A stretch of 64,000 bases of DNA from Bacteroidales bacterium (lineage in GTDB: Bacteria > Bacteroidota > Bacteroidia > Bacteroidales > WCHB1-69): NCBI GenBank assembly GCA_017394765.1, contig JAFPXF010000031.1, positions 4,754 through 68,753 on the forward strand, read 5' to 3'. Each line of letters begins with the position of its first letter. Position 1 is the stretch's first letter. Shown here in pieces: positions 17,074 to 26,900 of the stretch. The position numbers and the translations under genes were made by a program. A model generated the notes under the pieces. It was not told the DNA's origin. It did no database searches and saw nothing but the letters and a program-made list of their open reading frames with translations.

Positions 17074-17499
17074 TTATTTTTCAGGTTGATTTGAATGTAT
17101 AGATTCGGGACGGGAGGTGTTTTGGGAGGCAAACCACTCCTCTGCCTTCATGACAGCTTTCAAACGGATTTCCGGCGTAATGCTCTTCTGTATTTTGCGA
17201 AACGCATAAACGAGCGCAGTGGCGTCATCGGTGATACCCAGCAGACCAAACACTTTGCGCGACAACAAGTCATTAGGAATCAACACGTATGCAATAGCTG
17301 CATACGTAAAAGCGCGTTCTTTGGGGGTTAAGTCGCCCTCAGACAAGGCGTAGTAAAGGGTGAGCAGCTCGCGAGTCGCGACAAAGCCCAATTTGCGCGC
17401 AAACTGCGCAATGTCAGCCCACAACCGCTGCAACTCCCGCTTGAAGTTGATGGAACGTAATCTCCTGATAAGCTGTGCAATAAGATACGATAGTAACAT
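17074..17499 (-). CDS. DUF1232 (YkvA-like) protein
   Basis: 141 residues from the ATG at 17499 (MLLSYLIAQLIRRL). A longer reading exists, but its first 67 codons cross a promoter-like box and low-complexity sequence. The core (YYALSEGDLTPKERAFTYAAIAYVLIPNDLL followed by GLLGITDDATALVYAFRKI, quoted in parts) is the DUF1232/YkvA motif with a conserved D-D pair. The function of this family is not established; many members are small membrane-associated proteins. It is the first gene of a two-gene unit with the PIG-L protein. Confidence 0.75.
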   Translation of the reverse strand: MLLSYLIAQLIRRLRSINFKRELQRLWADIAQFARKLGFVATRELLTLYYALSEGDLTPKERAFTYAAIAYVLIPNDLLSRKVFGLLGITDDATALVYAFRKIQKSITPEIRLKAVMKAEEWFASQNTSRPESIHSNQPEK

Positions 17500-17564
17500 A
17501 ACACCACTGTTTTTGAAAAGAGTCAGCCTAATAGTACTTCCGACACCCGTATTAAAAAAGCGGG

Positions 17565-17572
17565 CAAAAGTA
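17565..17572 (-). promoter_or_regulatory. -7 box upstream of DUF1232 gene
   Basis: TACTTTTG followed by CCCGC on the minus strand, 66 bases upstream of the chosen ATG at 17499. It matches TAnnTTTG and supports the shorter start. Confidence 0.5.
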
Positions 17573-17640
17573 CGAAAAAAGAAAAAAGTACGAGGATTTT
17601 TTGATGTTTTTTTCAACGGGAACATGGAAGACAAAAAACA

Positions 17641-17670
17641 AAAAAGGCCGCAACTGTGCCGCGACCTTTT
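17641..17670 (-). terminator. Rho-independent terminator after tRNA-Ala
   Basis: On the minus strand a ten-pair stem (AAAAGGTCGC / GCGGCCTTTT with one G-T pair) closes a loop of about nine bases and ends in a T-run, starting five bases after the tRNA. It separates the tRNA and str operon from the DUF1232 unit. Confidence 0.75.
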
Positions 17671-17675
17671 CAATG

Positions 17676-17749
17676 TGGAGCGTATGAGAATCGAACTCAC
17701 GACCTCCTGACTGCCAGTCAGACGCTCTAGCCAACTGAGCTAACGCCCC
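17676..17749 (-). tRNA. tRNA-Ala (GGC)
   Basis: 74 bases on the minus strand fold as a full cloverleaf: acceptor GGGGCGT/ACGCTCC, D arm GCTCAGTTGG..GAGC, anticodon loop CTGGCAG giving GGC, T arm with GTTCGATTC, discriminator A. No CCA is encoded. It lies 55 bases after rpsJ and may be co-transcribed with it. Confidence 0.92.
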
Positions 17750-17804
17750 GTGTTTTTGTAAAAACGCATATTCAACACGTTCCTACAAAAAATTCATCCT
17801 TTCA

Positions 17805-18119
17805 TCACACTTTAATCTCAACGTCCACGCCGCTCGGCAATTCGAGCTTCATGAGGGCATCGATGGTCTTCGTTGTGGTGCCGTAGATGTCAAGGATTCT
17901 CTTGTAAGTGGAAAGCTGGAATTGCTCTCTGGATTTCTTGTTTACAAAAGTGGAACGGTTCACGGTGAAGATCTTGGTGTGTGTGGGAAGGGGGATCGGT
18001 CCTACCAGCACCACCTTGTCGTCCTTCACGCCATTGACCGTCTTGACGATCTTCTCGGCCGACTTGTCAACCAAGGTGTGGTCGAATGATTTCAATTTGA
18101 TTCTGATTCTGTGACTCAC
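17805..18119 (-). CDS. rpsJ: 30S ribosomal protein S10
   Basis: 104 residues, full length for S10: [20 protein letters not shown] at the start and [17 protein letters not shown] in the tRNA/NusB-binding loop region. S10 is part of the 30S head and, with NusB, of transcription antitermination. It is the last gene of the str operon here. In most Bacteroidota rpsJ leads straight into rplC and the rest of the S10 operon, whereas here tRNA-Ala and a terminator follow. Confidence 0.96.
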   Translation of the reverse strand: MSHRIRIKLKSFDHTLVDKSAEKIVKTVNGVKDDKVVLVGPIPLPTHTKIFTVNRSTFVNKKSREQFQLSTYKRILDIYGTTTKTIDALMKLELPSGVDVEIKV

Positions 18120-18173
18120 TTTTCTTTAATTTTAGTTGTTATATAACGTTATTAACTAGTTTCATTTACTCTT

Positions 18174-20267
18174 TTAAAGTATAAATCTTCCCACATTCAT
18201 GATGTAATCCTTGACATCGGCCGGCACTTCGGCGTACTTCAAGAACTCCATGCTGAAAGTGGCGCGTCCTTGACTGATGGAGCGTAGCGTGGTGACATAT
18301 CCGAACATCTCGGCCAACGGCACCTGCGAGTGGATGACCTGGAATCCCACCTTGGCGTCGATTTGCTCGAGCACCGAGCGGCGACGGTTAAGGTCACCTG
18401 TCACATTGCCGATGTACTCGTCGGGCGTGGTGATTTCCACATGCATGATCGGTTCCAAGATGGCGGTGTTTGTCTTTTGCAGCGCATCGCGGAAGCCGAT
18501 CTTGGCGCAGATTTCAAAGGCCAATGCATCGGAATCCACGGGATGTGCCTCACCGTCGGTGACCTTGACGGCCATCGACAGGATCGGGAACCCGTACTTG
18601 CCGTTGAGCATTGCGGTCTTGAATCCCTTCTCGGCACCAGCGAGGTACTCTTTCGGTACCACGCCGCCCTTGACGAGGTTCTCGAACTGCAAGCCCTTTT
18701 CGTCGTATGGCAGGGGGGACATCTCGAAGTCCATCACGGCGAACGAACCCTTGCCGCCTGTCTGCCGCTTGTAGGCGGAGTGGAAGGCGACGGGTGCGAT
18801 GAGGGCCTCCTTGTAGGCGACTCTCGGTTTGCCGTGGTTGCACTCGACGCCGAACTCGCGTTTGAGGCGGTCCAGCAGGATGTCAAGGTGCAACTCGCCC
18901 ATGCCACTGATGAGCACTTGTCCTGACTCGCTGTCGGTCTTCACTTGGAAGGTAGGGTCCTCTTCGGCCAGCTTGTCGAGGGCACTCATCATCTTCTCCT
19001 CATCGTCCTTGGTTTTGGCCTCGACTGCGATTTGAATCACAGGTTCGGGGAAGACGATGTTTTCGAGAGCAATAGGGTGCCGCTCGTCGGTCAGCGAGTC
19101 GCCCGTGTGGATTTCCTTCATGCCCACGAGGGCCACGATATTGCCTGCCGTGACGCTTTCCAACGGCTGTTGCTTGTTGGAGTGCATCTGCAGGATCTTG
19201 GCCACGCGCTCCCTTTTGCCGGTACTGACGTTATAGACTGTCTCGCCGCTCTTCAGCACGCCGGAATAGACCTTTATGAAGGTCAGCTTGCCGACGTATG
19301 GGTCGGTGGCAATCTTGAAGGCCAATGCCGCGAAAGGCGCCGTGGAATCCATCGGGCGTTGCTCCTCGGTCTCACTCTTGGGGTTGATACCGCTGATAGC
19401 GGGCATGTCCAAGGGAGAAGGCAGATACTCCACAATGGCGTCGAGCAGTTTTTGCACTCCCTTGTTCTTGAATGACGACCCGCAGAGAACGGGCTGAATC
19501 TTACGCTCAAGGGTGGCCTTTCTTATGATGGCAACCAACTCCTCGCGGGTGATGCTGTCGCTGTCAGCGAAATACTTCTCCATCAGCTGCTCGTCCATCT
19601 CGGCCAGTGTTTCCAACAGGTTGGTGCGGTAGGTTTCGACCTCGTCAGCCATATCCTCGGGAATGGGAATCTCCCCGTAGGTGTTGCCTTGGTCTTCTTC
19701 GCTCCACTGGTAGGCCTTCATATCAAGCAAATCGACAAGACCGATGAAGGAGTCCTCCGCTCCAATGGGGAGCTGGAGGGGCAGGGGGTGTGCTTTCAGC
19801 TTTTCGCGAATCTGATCGACGACTGCGAGAAAGTTGGCCCCGGAGCGATCCATCTTGTTGACGTAGCAGATGCGTGCCACGTTGTACTTGTCGGCTTGGC
19901 GCCATACGGTTTCGGACTGGGCTTCCACGCCGCCAACGGCGCAGAAGATAGCTACGGCTCCATCCAATATTCTCAAAGAACGTTCTACTTCGACCGTAAA
20001 ATCGACGTGCCCTGGGGTGTCGATGATGTTGATCTTGTAGTCATTTGACTGGTGTTTCCACATCACTGTGGTAGCGGCGGAGGTGATGGTAATTCCTCGT
20101 TCCTGTTCCTGCACCATCCAGTCCATGGTGGCAGTGCCTTCGTCAACCTCGCCGATTTTGTAGTTTTTCCCCGTATAGTACAAGATGCGCTCGGTGGTCG
20201 TGGTCTTGCCGGCGTCAATATGGGCCATTATGCCGATATTGCGTATTTTGAGCAGGTCTTCAGCCAT
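18174..20267 (-). CDS. fusA: Elongation factor G
   Basis: 697 residues, full length. The G-domain P-loop is [13 protein letters not shown] (about 15-27), with switch [10 protein letters not shown] and the NKMD specificity motif. EF-G domains II to V follow, including HRSQ-type and FGYVTTLRS in domain V. It catalyses GTP-driven translocation on the ribosome. It lies between rpsG and rpsJ, the usual str operon order for this phylum, without tuf. No second EF-G-like gene is seen in the window. Confidence 0.97.
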   Translation of the reverse strand: MAEDLLKIRNIGIMAHIDAGKTTTTERILYYTGKNYKIGEVDEGTATMDWMVQEQERGITITSAATTVMWKHQSNDYKINIIDTPGHVDFTVEVERSLRILDGAVAIFCAVGGVEAQSETVWRQADKYNVARICYVNKMDRSGANFLAVVDQIREKLKAHPLPLQLPIGAEDSFIGLVDLLDMKAYQWSEEDQGNTYGEIPIPEDMADEVETYRTNLLETLAEMDEQLMEKYFADSDSITREELVAIIRKATLERKIQPVLCGSSFKNKGVQKLLDAIVEYLPSPLDMPAISGINPKSETEEQRPMDSTAPFAALAFKIATDPYVGKLTFIKVYSGVLKSGETVYNVSTGKRERVAKILQMHSNKQQPLESVTAGNIVALVGMKEIHTGDSLTDERHPIALENIVFPEPVIQIAVEAKTKDDEEKMMSALDKLAEEDPTFQVKTDSESGQVLISGMGELHLDILLDRLKREFGVECNHGKPRVAYKEALIAPVAFHSAYKRQTGGKGSFAVMDFEMSPLPYDEKGLQFENLVKGGVVPKEYLAGAEKGFKTAMLNGKYGFPILSMAVKVTDGEAHPVDSDALAFEICAKIGFRDALQKTNTAILEPIMHVEITTPDEYIGNVTGDLNRRRSVLEQIDAKVGFQVIHSQVPLAEMFGYVTTLRSISQGRATFSMEFLKYAEVPADVKDYIMNVGRFIL

Positions 20268-20312
20268 CGTGTCGTCTCCTTGGTGTACGGGAATTTGAGT
20301 GTCCTCAGGCGA

Positions 20313-20780
20313 CTACGAACGCATGTGGGCAAATGCCTTGTTGGCTTCGGCCATTCTGTGGATTTCCTCTTTTCTCTTGAAAGCGGCGCCTTCAGACTTA
20401 TATGCAGCCATGATTTCCTGGGCCAGCTTGTCGGCCATGGTTTGCTCATGGCGTTTGCGGGCGAAGGAGATGAGGCTCTTCATACCGATAGATTGTTTTC
20501 TGCCCGGCTTGATCTCTTCAGGGACGGGCAGGGTGGTGCCACCGACACGTTTACTTTTGACCTCGACGCTGGGGGTGACGTTTTCCAACGCTTTTTTCCA
20601 GACTTCGATGCCGTTCTCTTTGGTCTTCTCCTCTACAATGTCAATGGCCTTATAGAAAATCTCGAATGCGAGATTCTTTTTGCCTTTCAACATGATATTA
20701 TTGACGAATTTGGTCACAAGCTCGTCATTGAACTTAGGATCTGGAAGAATGATCCTTTTTTTTGCGTGTGAATTTCTCAT
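20313..20780 (-). CDS. rpsG: 30S ribosomal protein S7
   Basis: 155 residues, typical S7: start [17 protein letters not shown], conserved [16 protein letters not shown] (as in the VGG..YQVP..V pattern of S7) and the C-terminal [17 protein letters not shown]. It binds the 3' domain of 16S rRNA. It is second in the str operon, 82 bases after rpsL and 45 before fusA. Confidence 0.96.
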   Translation of the reverse strand: MRNSHAKKRIILPDPKFNDELVTKFVNNIMLKGKKNLAFEIFYKAIDIVEEKTKENGIEVWKKALENVTPSVEVKSKRVGGTTLPVPEEIKPGRKQSIGMKSLISFARKRHEQTMADKLAQEIMAAYKSEGAAFKRKEEIHRMAEANKAFAHMRS

Positions 20781-20862
20781 TTTCTTGTATCTTCAATAAA
20801 TGTTATTTACTCTTGAGTCGCCAATCACGGCGGTCAATTTACTTTTTTGGGGTTGAAATTAA

Positions 20863-21246
<384 letters not shown>

Positions 21247-21306
21247 ACAATCGGTTGTGTTAATCTTTTAATTTATAATCTATTTTCCCTTGATTTTTTG
21301 GGGCTG

Positions 21307-21314
21307 CAAAAATA
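21307..21314 (-). promoter_or_regulatory. -7 box of the str operon
   Basis: TATTTTTG followed by GCAGCC on the minus strand, 61 bases upstream of rpsL. It matches the Bacteroidota consensus. Confidence 0.55.
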
Positions 21315-21360
21315 CACTTTTTTTGATAATCTTTTGTCTTTCAAATATTTTTTTATCAAC

Positions 21361-21387
21361 AATAAAAAAACCGCCCTTGCAGGCGGT
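21361..21387 (-). terminator. Terminator after the sigma-factor operon
   Basis: On the minus strand ACCGCC, loop TGCAAG, GGCGGT and then a run of seven T, about 20 bases after the stop of the gene ending at 21408. It separates the sigma-factor unit from the str operon. Confidence 0.75.
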
Positions 21388-21407
21388 CCGTGTGATGTTT
21401 AACGCTG

Positions 21408-21929
21408 TTATCGTCTTGCCTTATGCGGGGTGGCGGAAGGCGTTTTAGTGGAATCTTCTGCCTTTTTCTTACCCACCGAAAGACTTCTCTTGTACCGTTC
21501 GTCTATTTTGTAGAACTCCTGCAAATGTTTTGGGGAGAGCATGGTCTTGAGCTTCTTGTAGAAATTGGTCTCCAACGTGAGGAGGTTCTTTTTAAGCTCG
21601 AATTTCTGGTCAAAAAGATAAGTGATCTGGCTGTCCGTGAGCTCCTCGCATTTTTTCTCCTCATCGCAGTTGGGGCAGTTGGGGCAGTTCACCTTGATGC
21701 CCTTCTTTTCGATGTTGGCACGATATGTCTCGTGCAGTTTAACCTCGCTGCGGAGATATTGCTCGTATGCGGCCCAGAAGGTCTTTGCTTCGGTCGCGGT
21801 GGGATGGAAATGGGTTTTCATGTTGAGGACCCGGTCCTGGACGATCTTGTTGCCGTCGATTTTGTCCTGGGCATTGGACGCGGCAATGCCGGCGACCAAC
21901 AGCATGGCGATGATGAATATGCGTTTCAT
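21408..21929 (-). CDS. Periplasmic Spy/CpxP-like protein with CxxCxxC motif
   Basis: 173 residues: signal peptide to about residue 20 (cleavage ...ASNAQ), then a helical, charged body and a basic tail. Residues 82-94 carry four cysteines (NCPNCPNCDEEKKCEE), unusual for this fold and possibly a metal site or a disulfide region. The region TYLFDQKFELKKNLLTLETNFYKKLKTML (partly quoted) and the overall size resemble Bacteroidota proteins with an LTXXQ/Spy-like pattern. It is the last gene behind an ECF sigma factor and a small membrane protein, so an envelope-stress sensor or buffer role is possible. Confidence 0.5.
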   Translation of the reverse strand: MKRIFIIAMLLVAGIAASNAQDKIDGNKIVQDRVLNMKTHFHPTATEAKTFWAAYEQYLRSEVKLHETYRANIEKKGIKVNCPNCPNCDEEKKCEELTDSQITYLFDQKFELKKNLLTLETNFYKKLKTMLSPKHLQEFYKIDERYKRSLSVGKKKAEDSTKTPSATPHKARR

Positions 21930-21942
21930 AGTGGTTTTTGTT

Positions 21943-22257
21943 TTAAAAATTGTAATAATCCATCTGGGCCAGTTCGGTGTTGTAGTAGTCGATCATCTGT
22001 TCTTCCAACTCCTTTTCCTCTTGAGCGGCCTCAATGACAATCTGCTTTTGGTTCTCTTGTTCCTGTTTCCGGAAATTGAGGAACAATGTGCTCGCTATGG
22101 CAAGCAGCGCAACCGCGGCGGCAGAAAGGAAAAACAGGTTGCGCCGTGTGGCCCTCTCTTTCCGTATGGTGTTTATCATCCGGGAAGGCAATTGCTCAAA
22201 GTAGCCCTCCGGTACGTCGTAATGCTCGTTTCGCTCTATTTTTTCAATGTCAATCAT
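21943..22257 (-). CDS. Small single-pass membrane protein, probable anti-sigma factor
   Basis: 104 residues. A cytoplasmic N-terminus of about 42 residues (MIDIEKIERNEHYDVPEGYFEQLP) precedes one transmembrane helix (about 43-62). A charged, glutamate-rich outer part ends in MDYYNF. The 'VPEGYFEQLP' start is common in small Bacteroidota proteins encoded next to ECF sigma factors. Position between the sigma factor and a periplasmic protein fits an anti-sigma role, but there is no zinc-finger anti-sigma motif, so this is inference. Confidence 0.55.
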   Translation of the reverse strand: MIDIEKIERNEHYDVPEGYFEQLPSRMINTIRKERATRRNLFFLSAAAVALLAIASTLFLNFRKQEQENQKQIVIEAAQEEKELEEQMIDYYNTELAQMDYYNF

Positions 22258-22298
22258 AGTGGTGAGAAAAAAGAAACATTAGCAAGACACTTGATTTT

Positions 22299-22856
22299 CT
22301 AAAAGGTTAAATGCTCCGACAAATTTTTTTTGATTTTTTCCATGGCGAAATGATACGAGGCCTTCAAGGCGCTTTCGGAGGTGTCGAAAATCTTGGACAT
22401 TTCGGCGTATGGAGTCTCGTCGTAATAGCGCATGGTGAAGACGGCGCGCTGCTTGGGCGGAAGACGAAGTATGGCCTCCTGAAGCAGATGCTCAATCTCG
22501 TTTGGCGAGATGAAATTTGTCTCCGGCTGGGAGACCACCAGGAAATCGGTGTAGTTGTCATCGGAGAGGTTGAGCAGCTTTTTCTTCTTCTCCACGTATG
22601 TCAACGCCTCGTTGACGCTGACTTTGGTGATCCAGGTCTTGAGACTGGAATCGCCCCTGAAATTGTCGAGGTGCCGCCAGATTTTGATGCAGACATTCTG
22701 GGTCACATCGTTGGCATCCTCGTGCAGGGTGACGATACGGCGGGCATTATAGTAGATCACCCGCTGATATTTTTTCAGCAGCAACTCGAAGGCCTGCTCT
22801 TTGGTCTTCTTGTTTGCAAACAAGGCAAGAATGAACTCGTCGGTGGGTTCTGGCAT
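22299..22856 (-). CDS. RNA polymerase sigma factor, ECF family
   Basis: 185 residues with sigma-70 region 2 (LLKKYQRVIYYNARRI..DANDVTQNVCIKIW) and region 4 (LPPKQRAVFTMRYYDETPYAEMSKIF followed by SESALKASYHFAMEKIKK, partly quoted). Region 3 is missing, as in ECF factors. Short size and the following membrane protein fit an ECF/anti-sigma pair. The stop of transketolase lies only nine bases upstream, so read-through from that promoter is possible; no own promoter box is evident. Confidence 0.9.
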   Translation of the reverse strand: MPEPTDEFILALFANKKTKEQAFELLLKKYQRVIYYNARRIVTLHEDANDVTQNVCIKIWRHLDNFRGDSSLKTWITKVSVNEALTYVEKKKKLLNLSDDNYTDFLVVSQPETNFISPNEIEHLLQEAILRLPPKQRAVFTMRYYDETPYAEMSKIFDTSESALKASYHFAMEKIKKNLSEHLTF

Positions 22857-22865
22857 TATACTTAT

Positions 22866-23816
22866 TTATTTGCGGGCAATGGCCTTTTTACAAGCATCCA
22901 TGATATGCTCCATATCCAAGCCGTACTCTTTCAACAATTCATCGGGGGTGCCGCTTTCGCCAAACTTGTCATCCACGGCGACCATTTCGACGGGGACAGG
23001 CAGCTCGCGTGCCAGCAGCTGGCAGATGGAGTCGCCAAGGCCGCCATTCATCAGATGTTCCTCAGCGGTCACGGCGCAACGGGTCCTGTTGACACTCTCC
23101 AGCACAGCAGCCTCGTCCAGGGGCTTGATGGTGGCAATGTCGATAACCTCCACAGAAAAGCCCTGCTCGGCCAGAATGCGCGCGGACTGCACAGCCGGAT
23201 AGACCATGTGTCCGGTGGCGAAAATGGTGACATCCGTGCCTTCGTTCAGGAGAATGGCCTTGCCAATCACGAAAGGCTCTTCCGGCATGAAGTTGGGCAC
23301 AGCGGGACGGCCGAAACGCAAATAGACCGGACCGACATACTCTGCGGCGGCCAGCGTGGCCATCTTGGTCTGGTTGTAGTCGCACGGGTTGATGACAACC
23401 ATGTTGGGCAGCATCCTCATCAATCCAAGATCCTCCATCATCTCATGGGTGGCGCCATCCTCGCCGACGGTAAGGCCGGCATGGGACGCACAGATCTTGA
23501 CATTGAGGTTGGAATAGGCCACCGTCATGCGGATCTGGTCATATACACGTCCGGAAATGAAGCCCGCGAAGGCGGCGGCAAAAGGAACCTTGCCGCTCAA
23601 TGCCAAGCCTGCCGAAATGCCTATCATGTTGGCCTCGGCTATGCCCACTTGGATGAAACGATCCGGGAATGCGGCCTTGAAATCCCCCATCTTGACGCTG
23701 CCCGTGACATCTCCCGTGAGGGCGAAGACGTTAGGATTACGCTGGCCGGCCTCCACCAAACCCGCTCCGAAACCGGAACGAGTATCTTTTAATACGATGC
23801 TCTCTATATTTTCCAT
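22866..23816 (-). CDS. Transketolase, C-terminal (Pyr and C-domain) subunit
   Basis: 316 residues covering the pyrimidine-binding and C-terminal domains of a transketolase: GDVTGSVKMGDF, the catalytic-type glutamate in QVGIAEANMIGISAGLA, SHAGLTVGEDGATHEMMED and the C-domain pattern VTAEEHLMNGGLGD. In Bacteroidota and many anaerobes transketolase is split into two genes, N-terminal (thiamine-diphosphate-binding) and C-terminal, usually adjacent. No N-terminal subunit is present in this window; the upstream neighbour is on the other strand. The enzyme links pentose phosphates to glycolysis. A -7 box lies 20 bases upstream. Confidence 0.88.
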   Translation of the reverse strand: MENIESIVLKDTRSGFGAGLVEAGQRNPNVFALTGDVTGSVKMGDFKAAFPDRFIQVGIAEANMIGISAGLALSGKVPFAAAFAGFISGRVYDQIRMTVAYSNLNVKICASHAGLTVGEDGATHEMMEDLGLMRMLPNMVVINPCDYNQTKMATLAAAEYVGPVYLRFGRPAVPNFMPEEPFVIGKAILLNEGTDVTIFATGHMVYPAVQSARILAEQGFSVEVIDIATIKPLDEAAVLESVNRTRCAVTAEEHLMNGGLGDSICQLLARELPVPVEMVAVDDKFGESGTPDELLKEYGLDMEHIMDACKKAIARK

Positions 23817-23835
23817 AGTGTAAAAATTTTGCGCG

Positions 23836-23843
23836 CAAAGATA
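23836..23843 (-). promoter_or_regulatory. -7 box upstream of transketolase subunit
   Basis: TATCTTTG followed by GCGCGC on the minus strand, 20 bases upstream of the ATG. It matches TAnnTTTG. Confidence 0.55.
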
Positions 23844-23908
23844 CGAAATTTGCCAAATGACTGTTATTAAATAATCCTTTTTATTTTAAACAACCTGTCC
23901 TTTCGCGG

Positions 23909-26900
23909 ATGAGAATACGGCTACTCAAGGTCTTGATGCTTGCAACAGCCTTACTGTCAACACACAAGGCATTCCCGCAATTTGTCGGGGAGCCTCGTGT
24001 CAAAAGCTGTGTGGCCGATGCTTTCATCCTCAAGATAGACACGCTCTCCATCGTCCCCAACTCCTTTTCCATAGTGGACGTGGACACCTCGCAATACCGG
24101 ATCGACCCCATCGCCGCCAAACTCTACCTTTGCGACTCCACCCTGCTTGGCCGCACTCTGGTATGCCAGTACACAGTCTATCGTCTGGACTTCTCCGCCC
24201 CGCTCCGCCACCGTCCGCTCTCACAAATAGAAGGCTCGGGCGGACGTCTGATCCCCGTCGCCGCAAGTTCCCAAACCCCTGTCGAGCTATACGACGACGC
24301 ACAGCTCTCCACATCGGGGCATGTGTCACGCGGGATCACCATCGGCAACAACCAGGACCCTGTGCTCAATTCTTCCCTCAATCTGCAGATTGCAGGCAAT
24401 CTCTCCGACGACTTCCGAATCATGGCCTCCATCTCCGACAAGAACATCCCCATCCAACCCGAAGGCAACACGCGCTACCTGTCGGACATTAATAATGTAT
24501 TTATTACATTATATTATAAGGATGTGGCACGAATAAACGCCGGCGACATTTCCATCCAATCACCCGTTTCCGACTTTCTCTCCGTGTCGAGAAATCTTTT
24601 GGGCATGGAGGCGTCCGTGCGTTATACGGCGACAGACAAAGTACAGGGCATCCATTCGTTAGGCGGCGGAGTGGCCAAGGGCAGCTTTGCACGGCAAAAA
24701 CTCGCCGTCCAGAACGGCATGCAGGGACCCTACAAACTCTACGGAGCTCAGGGCGAAACCGGCATCGTCGTCATCGCGGGGTCTGAACGCGTCTATATCG
24801 ACGGCGTGCTGCTTGCCCGCGGGCAGGAAAACGACTATGTAATGGACTATAACACGGCGGAAATCACCTTCACCCCAGCCCAGATGATGTCGGCGGAAAA
24901 AAGAGTGTTCGTGGAATTCGAATATACGAACAGACATTTCACCCGAATCGGACTCTTCTCCTACAACGAACTGACCTTGGGCAAACGTAAGAACCTACGG
25001 CTCAACGTAAACTATTATCGTGAGCAAGATTTGAAGAATCAGTCCGTGCAACCCGAATTGAACATGGATCAAATGCGTTTCCTGTCACTCATCGGCGACA
25101 ACTGGCAGAACGCCTATTATGAGCAAGCAGATTCCACCGCTTTTTCCGAAAACAGGGTGTTGTATTGTCGGAAAGACACCTTGGTGGACGGCATCACCTA
25201 TCACAATGTTTACGAATATTCCACAGACAAGGATCGGCAGCTCTACAGCGTGAGCTTCACCTTCATGGGTCCCGGCAAGGGATCCTACGTCTTGCTGCGC
25301 AGTGCCGCCAACGGCCGGGTTTTCAGCTGGGTGGCGCCCGTGAACGGCGAGCCGCAGGGCGACTACAACCCCGTTTTGCTGCTGAGCACACCCCAACGCA
25401 CGCAGATGGCCACATTGCAGGCCAAATACCAAATCCGCCCCACCACCCTGCTACGAGGCGAAGTGGCCCTGTCGGAACATGACCTGAACCTCTTTTCCAA
25501 ACAAGACGACCGTGACAATGTGGGCTTTGCAAGCACACTGAACCTCAACCATCGCCACGCGCTTGGGAAAAACATCCCCGACAGCGCCCGATGGGATTTC
25601 TTTGGCGGAGTGGAATGGCAATTCATTCACAAGAATTTCCATGCTGTAGAGAGTCTCCGCGACGTGGAATTCGCCCGCACCTACAATCTGGATGGCGACC
25701 ACTCGAATCTGCACTCGGAACAGATGCTGCATGCCCATGGGGGCTTTGAGAAGAGAAAATTGGCCCTCCTGCGCTACGACCTCAACTGGTTTTCCCGTTT
25801 GGGGAGCACCTCGGCACTACGGCAGGAACTCGCGACACAAGGCACCGTCGGACGGCTGCGGCTCCAAGCCCGGGCCGCCTTCCTGACAACAGCGGACAGC
25901 CTGCAGCGCAGCCGCTTCCTGACCACAGACGCAAAAATCGCCTATCAATTCAAAAACGTGGAAATAGGAGTGACCGACTTGCTGGAACGCAATCTCTTTC
26001 GAGATGCAATGACCGACACAGTACGATCCAACAGCTACGCATTCAACGAGTTATTGCTATACATCAAAAACAATGAACCATCATTATATAAATACAATAT
26101 TTCATACAAAAACCGAGTCGAATTTGCACCTGACACGAACGGTCTCCAGCTCCGGCAATCCATCCAAGAGGCCAATGCGCGTTTTCAATTCGACAGGATA
26201 AAGAACCAGCATTTCGCCGTCCAAGCCACCTACAGGACACAAAAGATGCACCATGTCGTCCCGGAAAAAGGGCGGGAGCACTATTTTGTGGGGAACATGG
26301 AATACACGGGGCGTTTTTTCCACAACGCACTATTGTGGAACACCTACTACGAGGCGGGAAGCTGCATGGAACAGAGGAAAACGTTCACTTTCCTGAAGGT
26401 CGCGACGGGACAAGGCACCCATGTGTGGCATGACTATAACGGCAACGGGGTCGAGGAGATGGACGAGTTCGAGGTGGCGGCCTTCCAGGACGAGGCCAAC
26501 TATGTGAAGGTTTGGCTGACGGGAAACGACTATGTGAATGCCTACAGCAATGCCTTCACGCAAAGCATCCAGCTGCGGCCGGCGGCCGTTTGGAACAACC
26601 AAAAGGGCTTCCGCCGCTTCCTGGCCCGATTCTCCGACGTGGCAAGTTTCCGCACACAGCTGCGTCATGTGAAGCCCAACTTCAACCCGTTCTACGCCAA
26701 CTTGGCCGACACCAACTTGCTGAGCCGCATCATGAACGTCAACAACACATTCTCTTTCAACAACAGCACGTCGAAGTTCGCCTTCGACTTTGTGGTGCAG
26801 AAGTCGCAGAACAAGAGTCTGATGTATTATGGCTTTGAGCAGAGCGAAAGCGAATCGCAGCAAGTGGTGCTTAAAAGCAACCTGAAGGGGCTTGTTTCCA

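Noticed and set aside
22866..23816. Pseudogene of a full-length transketolase
   Set aside because: The gene begins and ends like the known separate C-terminal subunit and has its own promoter box; no remnant of the N-terminal half upstream.
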